A stretch of DNA of 42,703 nt, from contig JAITTX010000007.1 of the NCBI GenBank assembly GCA_031286755.1, positions 1 to 42,703 of the forward strand, read 5' to 3'. Numbering within the stretch: the stretch's first letter is position 1; each line of letters opens with the position of its first letter. The stretch comes from Paraburkholderia sp. GTDB taxonomy: Bacteria; Pseudomonadota; Gammaproteobacteria; Burkholderiales; Burkholderiaceae. Shown here piece after piece: positions 9,033 to 18,627 of the stretch. The notes under the pieces are model-generated. The model was given only the letters and a program-made list of their open reading frames with translations. It had not been told where the DNA came from and searched no databases. A program made the position numbers and the translations under genes.

Positions 9033-9428
9033 ATGAATCTGATTGAAAAACTCGAGCAGGAAGAAATCCAGCGCGTGCTGGGCGAGAAGACCATCCCCGA
9101 ATTCGCTCCCGGCGATACGGTGATCGTCAACGTGAACGTGGTTGAAGGTACCCGCAAGCGCGTTCAGGCATACGAAGGTGTCGTGATCGCAAAGCGTAAC
9201 CGCGGTCTGAACTCGTCGTTCATCGTTCGCAAGATCTCGTCGGGCGAAGGCGTCGAGCGTACGTTCCAGACGTACTCGCCGCTGCTGGCAAGCATCGTGG
9301 TGAAGCGCCGCGGCGACGTGCGTCGCGCGAAGCTCTACTACCTGCGCAACCTGTCGGGCAAGAAGGCTCGCATCAAGGAAAAGCTGGTGTTCAAGGAACG
9401 CGCAGCGGCTCCGGCCGAGCAGGCGTAA
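9033..9428 (+). CDS. rplS: 50S ribosomal protein L19
   Basis: Large-subunit ribosomal protein at the 30S-50S interface, 131 residues. [35 protein letters not shown] and [19 protein letters not shown] are characteristic. The ATG at 9033 follows GGAG with good spacing; the frame extends further upstream only by chance. Last gene of the rpsP operon, closed by a strong terminator; the 161-bp gap after trmD is the longest within the operon. Confidence 0.98.
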   Translation: MNLIEKLEQEEIQRVLGEKTIPEFAPGDTVIVNVNVVEGTRKRVQAYEGVVIAKRNRGLNSSFIVRKISSGEGVERTFQTYSPLLASIVVKRRGDVRRAKLYYLRNLSGKKARIKEKLVFKERAAAPAEQA

Positions 9429-9442
9429 AAGCTGTAAGAAAG

Positions 9443-9470
9443 AAGCACCCCTCGGGGTGCTTTTTTCTTT
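9443..9470 (+). terminator. Rho-independent terminator of the rpsP-rplS operon
   Basis: A 9-bp stem (AAGCACCCC / GGGGTGCTT) with a 2-nt apparent loop is followed by an almost continuous T-run, 15 nt after the rplS stop. This is a textbook intrinsic terminator. Confidence 0.92.
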
Positions 9471-9514
9471 TTGGCCGCAAAATAGACACCTGTATCTGAA
9501 TTCCGGGTGAGCCG

Positions 9515-10213
9515 TTGATCCGTCCAGTATTTGAACCCGAAAGCCTGCCGATCGAGTCGACAGGCATCGACCTGCCTTCTGTCGCCGCTGGCCTGCTTAC
9601 GCCCGACGGCCTGCGTGCGCGTTTCGAGCAGCGCTTGCCCTGGGACCCCGAGCCACAGGAGGCGCGCGTGACCCAGATTCGGGATCCGCGCGAGGCCGCC
9701 GTGCTCATGCCGCTCGCGATGCGGCCGGGCGGTCTTACCGTGCTGCTCACGCAGCGCGCCGACAACCTCAGCAACCACGCCGGCCAGGTGAGCTTCCCGG
9801 GCGGCAGCCGCGAGCCCGCCGACCCCACGCCCATAGCCGCCGCGCTGCGCGAGGCGCACGAGGAAGTGAATCTCGACCCGGAGCGCGTTGAAGTGCTGGG
9901 CGCGCTGCCCGACTACCTCACGGGCACGGGCTTCAGGGTGACGCCGGTGGTGGGCCTCGTGCACGAGCCGTTCACGGTGCTTGCCGACTCGCTCGAAGTG
10001 GCGAGCATCTTCGAAGTGCCGCTGAACTTTCTGATGAACCCCGCGCATCATCAGGTGCGGGTGCTGCGCTGGGAGGGCGGCGAGCGCCGCTTCTTCGCCA
10101 TGCCGTATCCGCAGAAAGGGGCGGGCGAGGGGAGTGGAGTAAGCGGCGCACACTTCATCTGGGGGGCCACCGCGGGTATGCTGCGCAATTTTTATCGTTT
10201 TCTGCTCGCCTGA
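9515..10213 (+). CDS. NUDIX hydrolase, CoA pyrophosphatase type
   Basis: Cytoplasmic NUDIX enzyme of 232 residues, likely cleaving coenzyme A or its derivatives to 3',5'-ADP and 4'-phosphopantetheine (NudL/CoAse group). The Nudix box runs from FPGGSREPADPT to REAHEEVNL with the REx2EE metal-binding core, and is preceded by LLTQRADNLSNHAGQVSF, the upstream motif typical of CoA pyrophosphatases. The TTG start at 9515 has GGGTGA a few bases upstream and is the only good start. It follows the rplS terminator, so it needs its own promoter, which I cannot place with confidence. Confidence 0.9.
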   Translation: MIRPVFEPESLPIESTGIDLPSVAAGLLTPDGLRARFEQRLPWDPEPQEARVTQIRDPREAAVLMPLAMRPGGLTVLLTQRADNLSNHAGQVSFPGGSREPADPTPIAAALREAHEEVNLDPERVEVLGALPDYLTGTGFRVTPVVGLVHEPFTVLADSLEVASIFEVPLNFLMNPAHHQVRVLRWEGGERRFFAMPYPQKGAGEGSGVSGAHFIWGATAGMLRNFYRFLLA

Positions 10214-10429
10214 CGTGGCGCGTTTTCCGCCGCGCGAAGGGCGGCGCGTACCGCCACGGCGCGGCGCGAACCCATGCGCGACGCGTGCCGCCGCGGTGTC
10301 CCGGTGGCGCCACTGTTGTGTCTTTGCCGCCACTTGCTCAGGCACATCTGGCCCTGTGATATCGTTGCAACAATTTCTGAAAACCCCTTTTGCAATCCTT
10401 TTTGCAACCCGACTTGCACGGCGCGTGGC

Positions 10430-11368
10430 ATGACTTTCTTCTCCGTATTGCTGGCTCTAGTCATCGAACAGGTGCGGGCGCTTTCGCCCAATAATCCGGT
10501 GATGGCGCTTTTGCGCCTCAATGCGGACTGGGCCGCGCATGGCTTCGACGCGGGCAAGCAGAAGCACGGCCTGATCGCCTGGCTCGTGGTCGTGGTGCCG
10601 TGGACGGCGGCCACGGCGCTCATCTACTACGTGCTCTATCACATCAGCTTCGTGCTGGCGTTTCTCTGGAACGTGGTGGTGGTGTACTTCACACTGGGCT
10701 TCCGGCAGTTCAGCCACTATTTCACCGACATCCACCTCGCGCTGAATAACGACGATGTGCCGCGCGCCCGCGAGATCCTCACCGAGTGGACCGGCATCGA
10801 CGCCGTGGACATGCCCGTGAGCGAGATCGTGCGCCATACGCTCATTCATGCGGTGGTGGCCTCGCACCGGCACGTGTTCGGTGTGTTCTTCTGGTTTCTC
10901 GTGCCGATCGGGCCGGCCGGCGCGGTGCTGTACCGCATCGCCGAATATCTGGCGCGCGCATGGTCGCGTCCCGCCGACGATCGCACCGAAGCCTTCTCGA
11001 ACTTTGCGCAGCACGTGTTTTTCGTGATCGACTGGGTGCCGGCGCGGCTCACCTCGCTGGGTTTTTCGATCGTCGGCAATTTCGAGGACGCGATCTACTC
11101 GTGGCGCAATCACACGAACCAGTGGCCCGACACCAACGAAGGCGTGCTGCTCGCGACCGGCAGCGGCGCGCTGGGTGCGCGCCTGTCGGGGCCGCTCGCG
11201 GAGCAGTCGAGCGTCGACGCGCTCGCCCAGCCCGGTGACGGCGACCCATACACGGTCGGCGACGACTGCACGCCGCGCACGCTGCAATCGGCCGTGGGTC
11301 TCGTGTGGCGCGCGGTGATCCTGTGGATGATCCTGCTGCTCATGCTCACGATCGCCGTCTGGGTTTGA
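10430..11368 (+). CDS. CobD/CbiB (AmpE-like) integral membrane protein
   Basis: Polytopic inner-membrane protein of 312 residues. MTFFSVLLALVIEQVRALSP is the N-terminus shared by the AmpE branch of the CobD/CbiB family. Hydrophobic segments appear near residues 2-14, 45-85, 140-165 and at the C-terminus (VILWMILLLMLTIAVWV). AmpE has been linked to beta-lactamase induction signalling with AmpD, whereas true CbiB acts in adenosylcobinamide synthesis; no cobalamin genes are nearby, so the AmpE-like label is safer. The ATG at 10430 lies directly after a short run with repeated TTTTGCAA/TTGCA steps. It ends against a hairpin terminator. Confidence 0.82.
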   Translation: MTFFSVLLALVIEQVRALSPNNPVMALLRLNADWAAHGFDAGKQKHGLIAWLVVVVPWTAATALIYYVLYHISFVLAFLWNVVVVYFTLGFRQFSHYFTDIHLALNNDDVPRAREILTEWTGIDAVDMPVSEIVRHTLIHAVVASHRHVFGVFFWFLVPIGPAGAVLYRIAEYLARAWSRPADDRTEAFSNFAQHVFFVIDWVPARLTSLGFSIVGNFEDAIYSWRNHTNQWPDTNEGVLLATGSGALGARLSGPLAEQSSVDALAQPGDGDPYTVGDDCTPRTLQSAVGLVWRAVILWMILLLMLTIAVWV

Positions 11369-11402
11369 GCGACTTCGGCGCTTTGCATGAAGGCATACGG
11401 CA

Positions 11403-11425
11403 ACGGCCCGCGTTCAGCGGGCCGT
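11403..11425. terminator. Hairpin terminator after the AmpE-like gene
   Basis: A perfect 9-bp stem (ACGGCCCGC / GCGGGCCGT) with a 5-nt loop lies between two convergent genes, with a short pyrimidine-rich tail on the plus strand. It probably serves both directions. Confidence 0.7.
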
Positions 11426-11463
11426 CTGCATTTCTGGAGGCGCCAGGCGCTGGCGAGGAGCCC

Positions 11464-11787
11464 TCACTCGTCGCGCGGGTCGCGCTCGCGGCCGCACTGC
11501 CAGCACACCGTGAACTGCGCCTCCAGCATCTCGCCGCACTGCGGGCAGCGCCACGGCGGCGCGCCGGGCGTCGGCCCGTTCGTGGCGTCGGCAATCAGCT
11601 TGCGCGCGAGGGCTTCGTCGCGCTCGTCGACGAGCCAGATTTCCGGCGCGCATTGATCGGCGGGAATCTCGCCCATCGCCCCGCTCAGATAGCGGTTGTG
11701 CAATTCGCACGGCACGCCGGCCGCCGCGAGGATGTTCATCCAGTGCTGGGCGATGACCACGTTTGGCGCGCGTGAGAGCTTGAGCAT
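11464..11787 (-). CDS. DUF2007-type protein with C-terminal zinc ribbon
   Basis: Small soluble protein of 107 residues. The first 70 residues (MLKLSRAPNVVIAQHWMNIL, then LAAAGVPCELHNRYL and PEIWLVDERDEALARKLI) match the DUF2007 fold, which is related to PII/ACT-like signalling domains. The tail carries two Cys pairs, CPQCG and CWQCG, a rubredoxin-type zinc ribbon. Function is unknown. The longer frame to 11949 overlaps rsgA and is rejected; ATG 11787 is the natural start. It follows rsgA by 23 bp on the same strand, so it likely belongs to the M48 protease-rsgA transcript. Confidence 0.8.
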   Translation of the reverse strand: MLKLSRAPNVVIAQHWMNILAAAGVPCELHNRYLSGAMGEIPADQCAPEIWLVDERDEALARKLIADATNGPTPGAPPWRCPQCGEMLEAQFTVCWQCGRERDPRDE

Positions 11788-11810
11788 GGCGGCGAGGGGT
11801 GGCGTGCGCG

Positions 11811-12767
11811 TCAGCGCACGATCTGGCTGATCTCGTGTACGAGCTGCGCATAGAGCGCGTGGCGTTCTGGCGCGACCCGGCCATCCTCGACGGCTTCGAG
11901 CACCGCGCAGCCCGGCTCGTGCAGATGATGGCAGTTGTAGAAGCGGCAATGCGCGAGCAGCGGCCGGAACTCCGGGAAAGCGCGTTCGAGCGTGCCCTCG
12001 GTGAGGTGGTAGAGCCCGAACTCCTGAAAGCCCGGCGAGTCGATCAGCGCGCCGCCCGGGTGTTCACCATCGGGGAGTTTGTAGAGGCGCGTGAATGTCG
12101 TCGTGTGGCGGCCGCTGTTGAGCGCCGTGGAAATCTCGCGCGTGGCCGCCTCGGCGTCGGGGATCAGCAGGTTCACGAGCGTGGACTTGCCCATGCCCGA
12201 TTGGCCGAGCAGGATCGTCTGATGGCCGTGCAGATGTTTGGAGAGAATTGCGTGCGCCTCTTCGGGATGCTTCTTCTCCGACACTTCCAGCACCGTGTAG
12301 CCTAGCGCCCGATAGCGCTCGAGCCGCTGGCGCGCGAGCGGCAGCGCGGCTTCCAGGTCGATCTTGTTGAGCAGGATGAGCGGTTTCAGCTCGTTGGCCT
12401 CGGCGGCCACGAGCGCGCGGCCGAGCAGGTCCTCGCTGAAGTGCGGCTCGGTGGCGAGCACGATCAGGAGCTGGTCGAGATTGGCCGCGAAGAGCTTCGA
12501 CTTGAACTGGTCCGAGCGGTAGAGCAGGTTGCGTCGCTCGCCGATGGCGACGATCACGCCCTGGTCCGCCGAAGTCGCTTGATACTCGACGCGGTCGCCC
12601 ACCGCGACTTCGCTCTTCTTGCCGCGCGGGAAGCACTGCAGCGGCGCGCCGCCGTCGTCCGGCGCGACCAGGTAGTGGCGCCCGTGCGCCGCGATCACGA
12701 CGCCGTGCAGCGCCGCCCCCGTGCCCGCTTGTGCTGCGCCGGCGGCTTTCGTTGCGCGCCGGTTCAT
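11811..12767 (-). CDS. rsgA: Ribosome small subunit-dependent GTPase RsgA
   Basis: Circularly permuted GTPase of 318 residues that checks late 30S maturation. An OB-fold domain comes first ([16 protein letters not shown]), then the GTPase motifs in permuted order: G4 LLNKIDL, G1 [12 protein letters not shown], switch region GRHTTTFT and G3 DSPGF. The C-terminal zinc-binding motif [14 protein letters not shown] is complete. The start at 12767 overlaps the stop of the M48 protease gene (ATGA), so translation is probably coupled. A longer open frame to 13523 runs antisense-like through the protease gene and is not real. Confidence 0.97.
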   Translation of the reverse strand: MNRRATKAAGAAQAGTGAALHGVVIAAHGRHYLVAPDDGGAPLQCFPRGKKSEVAVGDRVEYQATSADQGVIVAIGERRNLLYRSDQFKSKLFAANLDQLLIVLATEPHFSEDLLGRALVAAEANELKPLILLNKIDLEAALPLARQRLERYRALGYTVLEVSEKKHPEEAHAILSKHLHGHQTILLGQSGMGKSTLVNLLIPDAEAATREISTALNSGRHTTTFTRLYKLPDGEHPGGALIDSPGFQEFGLYHLTEGTLERAFPEFRPLLAHCRFYNCHHLHEPGCAVLEAVEDGRVAPERHALYAQLVHEISQIVR

Positions 12768-14047
12768 GCGTGCGAGAGCAGTCGGTCGATCCGCTGCGAG
12801 GCAGGCGGATGCGAGTAGTAGAACGCGGTGTAGAGCGGGTCGGGCGTGAGCGTCGACGCGTTGTCCTCGTACAGCTTCACGAGCGCGTTCACGAGGTTTT
12901 GCGCGTCGGTTTGCGTGGCGGCGAAGGCGTCGGCCTCGAACTCGTGCTTGCGCGAGCTCAGGCTGCCGAGCGGCGTGACGAAGAACAGGAACACCGGCAC
13001 GGCGAGGAAGAACAGCACGAGCGCGAGCCCTTCGTTGCCGCCGATGAGCGACGGCCGCACGCCGAGGCCTTCGTAGAACCACACGCGCTGCGTGAGCCAG
13101 CCGAGCACGAACAGCAGCACGAGGCTGATGGCGAACGTGACCACCATGCGCTTGATTACGTGGCGGCGCTTGAAGTGGCCGAGCTCGTGCGCGAGCACAG
13201 CCTCGATCTCGCTGCCCGAGAGGCGCGCGAGCAGGGTGTCGAAGAAGACGATGCGCTTGGCCGCGCCGAAGCCCGTGAAATAGGCGTTGCCGTGCGCGGA
13301 GCGGCGGCTGCCGTCCATCACGAAGAGGCCCTTGGCGGCGAAGCCGCAGCGCTGCATGAGCGCCTCGATGCGCGAGCGCAGCGCTTCGTCGCGCAGCGGC
13401 TCGAACTTGTTGAAGAGCGGCGCGATGAAGGTGGGGTAGAGCACCAGCACGAGCATCTGGAACGCGACCCAGACCACCCAGGTCCAGAGCCACCAGAGGC
13501 TGCCCGCCTGCCTCATGAGCCACAGCACCACGAAGAGCAGCGGAATGCCGAACAGCGCGCCGATCAGCAGGCCCTTGATGCGGTCGGCGAAGAAAATGCG
13601 CCGCGTCATGCGGTTAAAGCCGAAGCGCTCCTCGACCACGAACTGGCGGTAGTAGTCGAGCGGCAATTCGACGATGCCGCTCACCGCGAGCACAGCCGCG
13701 ACCAGCGCGATCTGGCCGACGTAATCGCGCCCGATGAGGTCCGAAATGCCGAGGTCGATCGCCTGCACGCCGCCCAGCAGCGTGAGCGCGATCAGGACCA
13801 CGGCGGAGAGCACGATCTCGATCATGCCGAGGCGCGTGCGCGCGACCGTGTAGTCGGCGGCGCGCTGGTGCGCGGCGAGCGGGATGGTGGCCGCGAACTG
13901 CGGAGGCACGGCGCCGCGATGCGCGGCCACGAAGCGGACCTGGCGCGAGGCGAGCCAAAGCTTGGTCGCGACCATGGCCAGCACGGCGATCACGAAAACG
14001 ACGCTGAAAGTCAGCGCGGGGGACAACGCAGTTGAGGAGGTCGGCAT
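12764..14047 (-). CDS. M48-family zinc metalloprotease, Ste24/CAAX-prenyl-protease type
   Basis: Integral membrane protease of 427 residues. Several hydrophobic segments precede the catalytic motif [12 protein letters not shown] (HExxH), and a second glutamate motif lies in [13 protein letters not shown]. The C-terminal signature [16 protein letters not shown] is typical. Ste24-type enzymes in bacteria act in membrane protein quality control rather than on prenylated proteins (general knowledge). It is probably the first gene of an M48-rsgA-DUF2007 operon, divergent from orn. A candidate TATAAT -10 on this strand lies at 14077-14082, without a good -35. Confidence 0.93.
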   Translation of the reverse strand: MPTSSTALSPALTFSVVFVIAVLAMVATKLWLASRQVRFVAAHRGAVPPQFAATIPLAAHQRAADYTVARTRLGMIEIVLSAVVLIALTLLGGVQAIDLGISDLIGRDYVGQIALVAAVLAVSGIVELPLDYYRQFVVEERFGFNRMTRRIFFADRIKGLLIGALFGIPLLFVVLWLMRQAGSLWWLWTWVVWVAFQMLVLVLYPTFIAPLFNKFEPLRDEALRSRIEALMQRCGFAAKGLFVMDGSRRSAHGNAYFTGFGAAKRIVFFDTLLARLSGSEIEAVLAHELGHFKRRHVIKRMVVTFAISLVLLFVLGWLTQRVWFYEGLGVRPSLIGGNEGLALVLFFLAVPVFLFFVTPLGSLSSRKHEFEADAFAATQTDAQNLVNALVKLYEDNASTLTPDPLYTAFYYSHPPASQRIDRLLSHA

Positions 14048-14227
14048 CCGGGGAGTCCGTGGTATCTATGCGACAATTATATGTTCTCGGCGGCCCGGCC
14101 ATGGCATCCCCGCCCGGGGTTCGCATCTGGCGCGCGAGCCGCGCCGGCATCGCGGGTCCGCGCCGCGTCCGCGGGGGCTCCAGCGCTGCCCGGGTCCTCG
14201 CATCTCAACCGTTTCAGGCTGTCTCTC

Positions 14228-14869
14228 ATGACTGATATCACTTCCGCCGATCCGGCGGGCCAGGCGACTCCGGCGATGGAGCGCACCGACATGAACTTGA
14301 TCTGGCTCGACATGGAGATGACGGGGCTCGATCCCGACAACGACCGGATCATCGAGATCGCCGTGGTGGTGACCAACTCCACGCTCGAGAAGATCGTCGA
14401 GGGCCCCGTGCTGGCGATCCATCAGCCCGAAGCCGTGCTCGACCGCATGGACGAATGGAACCGCAACACGCACGGCCGCTCGGGCCTGACCGAGCGCGTG
14501 CGCGCCTCCACCGTGACCGAGGAGAGCGCGACCGAAGAGATTCTCGCGTTTCTCTCGCAATACGTGCCGCCGGGCAAGTCGCCGATGTGCGGCAACTCGA
14601 TCTGCCAGGATCGCCGCTTCATGGCGCGCTGGATGCCCACGCTCGAGCGCTTCTTCCACTATCGCAATCTGGACGTGAGCACGCTCAAGGAACTGTGCCG
14701 CCGCTGGCAGCCAGCCATTTACAAGGGCTTCCAGAAGCGCGCGATGCATACGGCGCTCGCCGACATCCACGAGTCCATCGACGAGCTCAAGTACTACCGC
14801 GAGCACTTTCTCATTGCGGCCGCGGGCACGGCGCAAGCCGGCGCGCAAACGGGCGGCGCGGCGAAGTAG
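14228..14869 (+). CDS. orn: Oligoribonuclease
   Basis: DEDDh 3'-5' exoribonuclease of 213 residues that degrades 2-5-nt RNAs, including pGpG from cyclic-di-GMP breakdown. Exo motifs: [17 protein letters not shown] (D and E), [12 protein letters not shown] (D) and [11 protein letters not shown] (H and D). Compared with the E. coli enzyme it has an N-terminal lead of about 18 residues and an Ala/Gly-rich tail. I use ATG 14228 because related Burkholderia proteins begin MTD; ATG 14276 is an alternative. The frame further upstream is not coding. If the amyloid cluster at 18.6-27 kb is under cyclic-di-GMP control, this gene would be relevant to signal turnover, but that link is speculative. Confidence 0.95.
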   Translation: MTDITSADPAGQATPAMERTDMNLIWLDMEMTGLDPDNDRIIEIAVVVTNSTLEKIVEGPVLAIHQPEAVLDRMDEWNRNTHGRSGLTERVRASTVTEESATEEILAFLSQYVPPGKSPMCGNSICQDRRFMARWMPTLERFFHYRNLDVSTLKELCRRWQPAIYKGFQKRAMHTALADIHESIDELKYYREHFLIAAAGTAQAGAQTGGAAK

Positions 14870-14896
14870 GCAAGCGGGGAGTCGCAATCGGGTTCG

Positions 14897-14932
14897 GCGA
14901 ACGGTGCGCGCTTTTTGCGCCGCACCATTCGC
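14897..14932 (+). terminator. Hairpin after orn
   Basis: A 12-bp inverted repeat with one G-U-type mismatch (GCGAACGGTGCG / CGCACCATTCGC) encloses a loop with CTTTTTG. It lies between convergent orn and mog. There is no T-run after the stem, so termination is only likely. Confidence 0.5.
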
Positions 14933-14962
14933 AATCGGGGCCGATGGGGTTGCGATAGGGTG

Positions 14963-15586
14963 TTACACGCGTGGCGCTCGCTGCGCGTTCTTGGGCCGGA
15001 ACGCCGCGACGATGTCCGGATCGGTTTCGATATACGGCCCGCCGATCAGGTCGATGCAATACGGCACCGCCGCGAAGATGCCGGGCACCTTCACCGCGCC
15101 TTGCGCGTCGCGCAGACCTTCCAGCGTTTCCTTGATCGACTTCGGCTGCCCCGGCAGGTTGACGATGAGCGCCGCGTGATCGTCAGTCTCGCGGATCACA
15201 GCCACCTGGCGCGAAAGAATCGCCGTCGGCACGAAATTCAGGCTGATCTGGCGCATCTGCTCGCCGAAGCCCGGCATTTCCTTCGTGGCGACGGCGAGCG
15301 TCGCCTCGGGCGTCACGTCGCGGCGCGCGGGGCCGGTGCCGCCCGTGGTCAGCACGAGGTCGCAGCCGAGGCCGTCCACCAGCGCCGTGAGCGTGGCCGA
15401 GATGGTGGCCGCGTCGTCGTGGATCAGGCGCGTTTCGGCGCGCCACGGCGACTTCAGCGCATGGCCGAGCCATTCCATCAGTGACGGAATGCCCTTGTCC
15501 TCATAGACGCCGCTCGTGGCGCGGTCGCTGACCGACACGAGGCCAATCACCAGTTCGTCCGGATGGCTGCGCTCAGGCTTCGTCAT
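14963..15586 (-). CDS. mog: Molybdopterin adenylyltransferase
   Basis: Mog/MoaB-family enzyme of 207 residues that adenylylates molybdopterin before molybdate insertion in molybdenum cofactor synthesis. Motifs: [39 protein letters not shown] (the MoCF signature with the GGTG loop) and [12 protein letters not shown]. Length is close to E. coli MogA. The first 14 bases of the gene overlap the end of yjgA in another frame, so the two are co-transcribed and probably translationally coupled. No other molybdenum cofactor genes are in the window. Confidence 0.94.
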   Translation of the reverse strand: MTKPERSHPDELVIGLVSVSDRATSGVYEDKGIPSLMEWLGHALKSPWRAETRLIHDDAATISATLTALVDGLGCDLVLTTGGTGPARRDVTPEATLAVATKEMPGFGEQMRQISLNFVPTAILSRQVAVIRETDDHAALIVNLPGQPKSIKETLEGLRDAQGAVKVPGIFAAVPYCIDLIGGPYIETDPDIVAAFRPKNAQRAPRV

Positions 15587-16208
15587 CTTCGCGGTCCTCG
15601 TCGGTATCTCTGTGCGGGCGCTGGTTCGCCGCTTCCAGCGGATCGTCGGCGCCCTGGCTGCTCACGTCCTTGATCCACTGGAACAGCTCGCGGAAGTACT
15701 TCGGCGGGCGGGCCTGCTGCTGCTCGCGGCGCGCGTTGCGGATCAGCGTGCGGCCTTCCTGCGGATCGGCGGCCGGATGCTGGCGGATGAATTCGGTGAG
15801 GGCTTCGTCGCCGGCGAGCAGCTTCTCGCGCGTGCGTTCGATCCAGTGCAGGCGCGCCGTGGCGGCCTTGTTCACGCCGCGATGCTCGTCGAGCGCGGTG
15901 CGCAGCGCGGTGACTTCGTCCTCGCGCAGGCCGCGCATCATGCGGCCGACGTACTGGAGCTGGCGGCGCTTGCCTTCGTGGTCGGTGATGCGGCGGGCCT
16001 CGTGGACGGCGTCGGCGAGGTCTTCCGTCATGGGCATGCGCTTGAGCGCATCCTTGGGCAGCTCGACGAGCGCCGTGCCCAGCTCCTGGAGCGCGCTCAT
16101 TTCGCGCTTGAGCTGCGATTTGCTCGGGCGGTCGTAGCCGTTGTCGTCGTCGTTGCCCTGTTTGGCGGCAACGTCGTTCATGGGTTGAATGCGGGTTTTG
16201 CGTTTCAT
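15573..16208 (-). CDS. yjgA: YjgA/DarP-family ribosome biogenesis factor
   Basis: Dual-action ribosomal maturation protein of 211 residues that associates with late 50S precursors. Characteristic stretches are [32 protein letters not shown] and [13 protein letters not shown]. The N-terminus is basic and Asp/Asn-rich, and the tail is highly acidic (ending DEDREDDEA). Start ATG at 16208. Upstream partner of mog on the minus strand, divergent from pmbA. Confidence 0.94.
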   Translation of the reverse strand: MKRKTRIQPMNDVAAKQGNDDDNGYDRPSKSQLKREMSALQELGTALVELPKDALKRMPMTEDLADAVHEARRITDHEGKRRQLQYVGRMMRGLREDEVTALRTALDEHRGVNKAATARLHWIERTREKLLAGDEALTEFIRQHPAADPQEGRTLIRNARREQQQARPPKYFRELFQWIKDVSSQGADDPLEAANQRPHRDTDEDREDDEA

Positions 16209-16497
16209 GACGCGTATTGTAGCCTGCGCGCGCCCCCGGATCGGGCCGCGCAGGGGTACCGCGGGTCATTCCCGGGCCGCCGCGTGACGGACGCCGGGTG
16301 GGACGCCGGGCGAGCGCGCGCGAGCTGCGGGGCGGCGCCGGCGGGGCGTGTCAGGTGAGTGCGGGCCTTGCGCCTGCGGTACGCGTTCGCATACCTTGCT
16401 ATGATCCCGAAACGCGCCTTTTTACCGGGCGCATGATCCGACCCACCCGATTCACGACAAGCGGGCCGTTCCGGCCCGAAACCGGACCGTAACGACA

Positions 16498-17868
16498 ATG
16501 GCTGCAGACATCGAAGCCCGGCAACGATTTTTCCCGCACACCCAGGACGAGCTGAAGGAGATCGCGTCGGACATCCTCCGCCACGCGAAGGCGCTCGGCG
16601 CGAGCGACGCCGCGACGGAGATCTCCGAAGGCGATGGCCTGTCGGTTTCCGTGCGGCGCGGCGAAGTCGAAACCATCGAGCACAACCGCGACAAGTCGGT
16701 GGGCGTGACCGTCTACATCGGCAACAAGCGCGGCAACGCGAGCACCTCGGACTTTTCCGCGCCGGCGCTCAAGGACACCGTGGCGGCCGCCTACAACATC
16801 GCGCGCTTCACCGCCGACGACGACTGCGCGGGCCTCGCCGAGCCCGACCTGCTGGAAACCGCGCCGCGCGACCTCGACCTCTATCACCCGTGGAGCCTCA
16901 CGGCCGACGAGGCCGTGGAGATCGCGCGCCGCGCCGAGGACGCCGCGTTCGCCACCGACCGCCGCGTGACCAACTCGGAAGGCGCGAGCGTTTCGGCGCA
17001 GCATTCGCAATTCGTGCTCGCCACCTCGGGCGGCTTCATGCACGGCTACCCCTATTCGCGCCACTACATCGCGTGCGCGCCCATCGCGGGCACGGGCCGC
17101 AGCATGCAGCGCGACGACTGGTACACCTCGCGGCGCAGCGCGAGTGAGCTTGCCTCGCCGGAGGCGGTCGGCCGCTATGCCGCCGAGCGCGCGCTCTCGC
17201 GCCTGAACGCGCGCGGCCTCGACACGCGCAAGGTGCCGGTGCTGTTCGAGGCGCCCATCGCGGCGGGCTTGCTCGGCGCGTTCGTGCAGGCCACGAGCGG
17301 CGGCGCGCTCTATCGCAAGACTTCGTTTCTCGTCGACAGCCTCGGCAAGCCGGTGTTCGCGCCGCATATCCAGGTGGTCGAGGACCCGCACGTGGCGCGC
17401 GCCGCGGGCAGCGCGCCGTTCGACGAGGAAGGCGTGCGCACGCAGCGTCGCGAAGTCGTGAAGGACGGCGTGGTGCAGGGCTATTTCCTCTCGTCGTATT
17501 CGGCGCGCAAGCTCGGCATGCAGACGACCGGCAACGCGGGCGGCTCGCACAACTTGCGGCTGCAAAGCTCGCTCACGAATCCCGCGGACGACTTCGAGGC
17601 CATGCTCAAAAAGCTCGGCACGGGCCTTCTGCTCACGGAATTGATGGGGCAGGGCGTGAACTTCGTGACGGGCGACTATTCGCGCGGCGCCTCGGGTTTC
17701 TGGGTCGAGAACGGCAAGATCCAGTATCCGGTGGAGGAGATCACCGTGGCGTCCACGCTGCAGGAGATGTTCCGCCACATCGTCGCGGTGGGCGCCGACA
17801 CGCTCGCGCGCGGCACGCGCCAGACCGGCTCGGTGCTGATCGAGCGCATGACGGTGGCGGGGCAGTAA
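16498..17868 (+). CDS. pmbA: Metalloprotease-family protein PmbA (TldE)
   Basis: Subunit of the TldD/TldE protease pair, 456 residues, which degrades unfolded peptides and matures peptide antibiotics such as microcin B17 in E. coli. Recognisable stretches include DGLSVSVRRGEVETIEHN, KSVGVTVYIGNKRGNAS, MQTTGNAGGSHNL and GASGFWVENGKIQYPVEEIT. I see no HExxxH, as expected: the zinc site belongs to TldD, which is not in this window. The ATG at 16498 fits the family. It is divergent from yjgA-mog, and a TATGAT at 16400-16405 is a possible -10. Confidence 0.95.
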   Translation: MAADIEARQRFFPHTQDELKEIASDILRHAKALGASDAATEISEGDGLSVSVRRGEVETIEHNRDKSVGVTVYIGNKRGNASTSDFSAPALKDTVAAAYNIARFTADDDCAGLAEPDLLETAPRDLDLYHPWSLTADEAVEIARRAEDAAFATDRRVTNSEGASVSAQHSQFVLATSGGFMHGYPYSRHYIACAPIAGTGRSMQRDDWYTSRRSASELASPEAVGRYAAERALSRLNARGLDTRKVPVLFEAPIAAGLLGAFVQATSGGALYRKTSFLVDSLGKPVFAPHIQVVEDPHVARAAGSAPFDEEGVRTQRREVVKDGVVQGYFLSSYSARKLGMQTTGNAGGSHNLRLQSSLTNPADDFEAMLKKLGTGLLLTELMGQGVNFVTGDYSRGASGFWVENGKIQYPVEEITVASTLQEMFRHIVAVGADTLARGTRQTGSVLIERMTVAGQ

Positions 17869-17919
17869 GCGCGCAGCGCTTTTCTCCGCGCCTCTCCCTG
17901 TTCTCCCGCTTCAATGCAA

Positions 17920-17943
17920 AACGGCACGCTCTGGCGTGCCGTT
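17920..17943. terminator. Hairpin terminator between pmbA and folA
   Basis: A perfect 10-bp stem (AACGGCACGC / GCGTGCCGTT) with a 4-nt loop lies between the two convergent genes. A-rich and T-rich flanks suggest use in both directions. Confidence 0.75.
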
Positions 17944-18001
17944 CGCGTTTTGCGTGCCCGATCAATTACCGATGCGCGCACCCGATGTTCAGTCTCGACG
18001 C

Positions 18002-18499
18002 TCAGTCGCGCCGCTCATAAGTGACGAACGCAAAGTCGAAGTCGTTGGGCGGATTCGCGTGCAGCGTTTCGCGCGCGATTTCGCGCCAGTGCGCCGGGTC
18101 GGGCGCGGGGAAGGTGGCATCGCCCTCGAAGTCGGCGGCGATCTCCGTGACGACCAGCTTGTGCGCGAGCGCGATGCCCTCGGCATAAAGCTGTGCGCCG
18201 CCAATCAGAAACGCCTCGGGCGCCTGGTCCTGCGCCGCGAGCGCGAGCGCGGCTTCGAGGCTCGTGACCGTGTCGCAGCCGGGAAAGCGCTTCGCGGCAT
18301 CGCGCGTGACGACGATGTTGCGGCGGCCGGGCAGCGCGCGGCCGATCGATTCATGCGTCTTGCGGCCCATCACGATGGGCGCGCCCATGGTGGTGCGCTT
18401 GAAGAAGGCAAGGTCCTCGGGCAGCCGCCAGGGCAGCTCGTTGTCGCGGCCGATCACGCCGTTGCGGGCGCGAGCGACGATCAGGGTGAGCGTCGTCAT
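18002..18499 (-). CDS. folA: Dihydrofolate reductase
   Basis: NADPH-dependent reductase of 165 residues that makes tetrahydrofolate. Motifs: [34 protein letters not shown] (the acidic residue of the active site is in PED), [18 protein letters not shown] and [10 protein letters not shown] use ATG 18499 (MTTLTLIVA); the frame continues to 18541, but the added residues do not fit the fold. thyA, its metabolic partner and often its neighbour, lies about 11 kb away here on the other side of the amyloid-like cluster. Confidence 0.96.
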   Translation of the reverse strand: MTTLTLIVARARNGVIGRDNELPWRLPEDLAFFKRTTMGAPIVMGRKTHESIGRALPGRRNIVVTRDAAKRFPGCDTVTSLEAALALAAQDQAPEAFLIGGAQLYAEGIALAHKLVVTEIAADFEGDATFPAPDPAHWREIARETLHANPPNDFDFAFVTYERRD

Positions 18500-18627
18500 C
18501 GAGAAAGTCGAAGTGCGTTGGAAGGGAAAAGCCAGTCGCACCGATTCTACCCGACGGCCCCGCCACCGACGCTCATGCCGCAGTCAGTGGCCGCAGCCCG
18601 TTGCCGCTGTGCGCCCACGCCGCCGCG

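Noticed and set aside
11811..13523. A 570-codon version of RsgA
   Set aside because: The added 250 residues overlap the M48 protease gene in another frame and are Arg/His/Ala-rich; ATG 12767 with the ATGA overlap gives the normal RsgA length.
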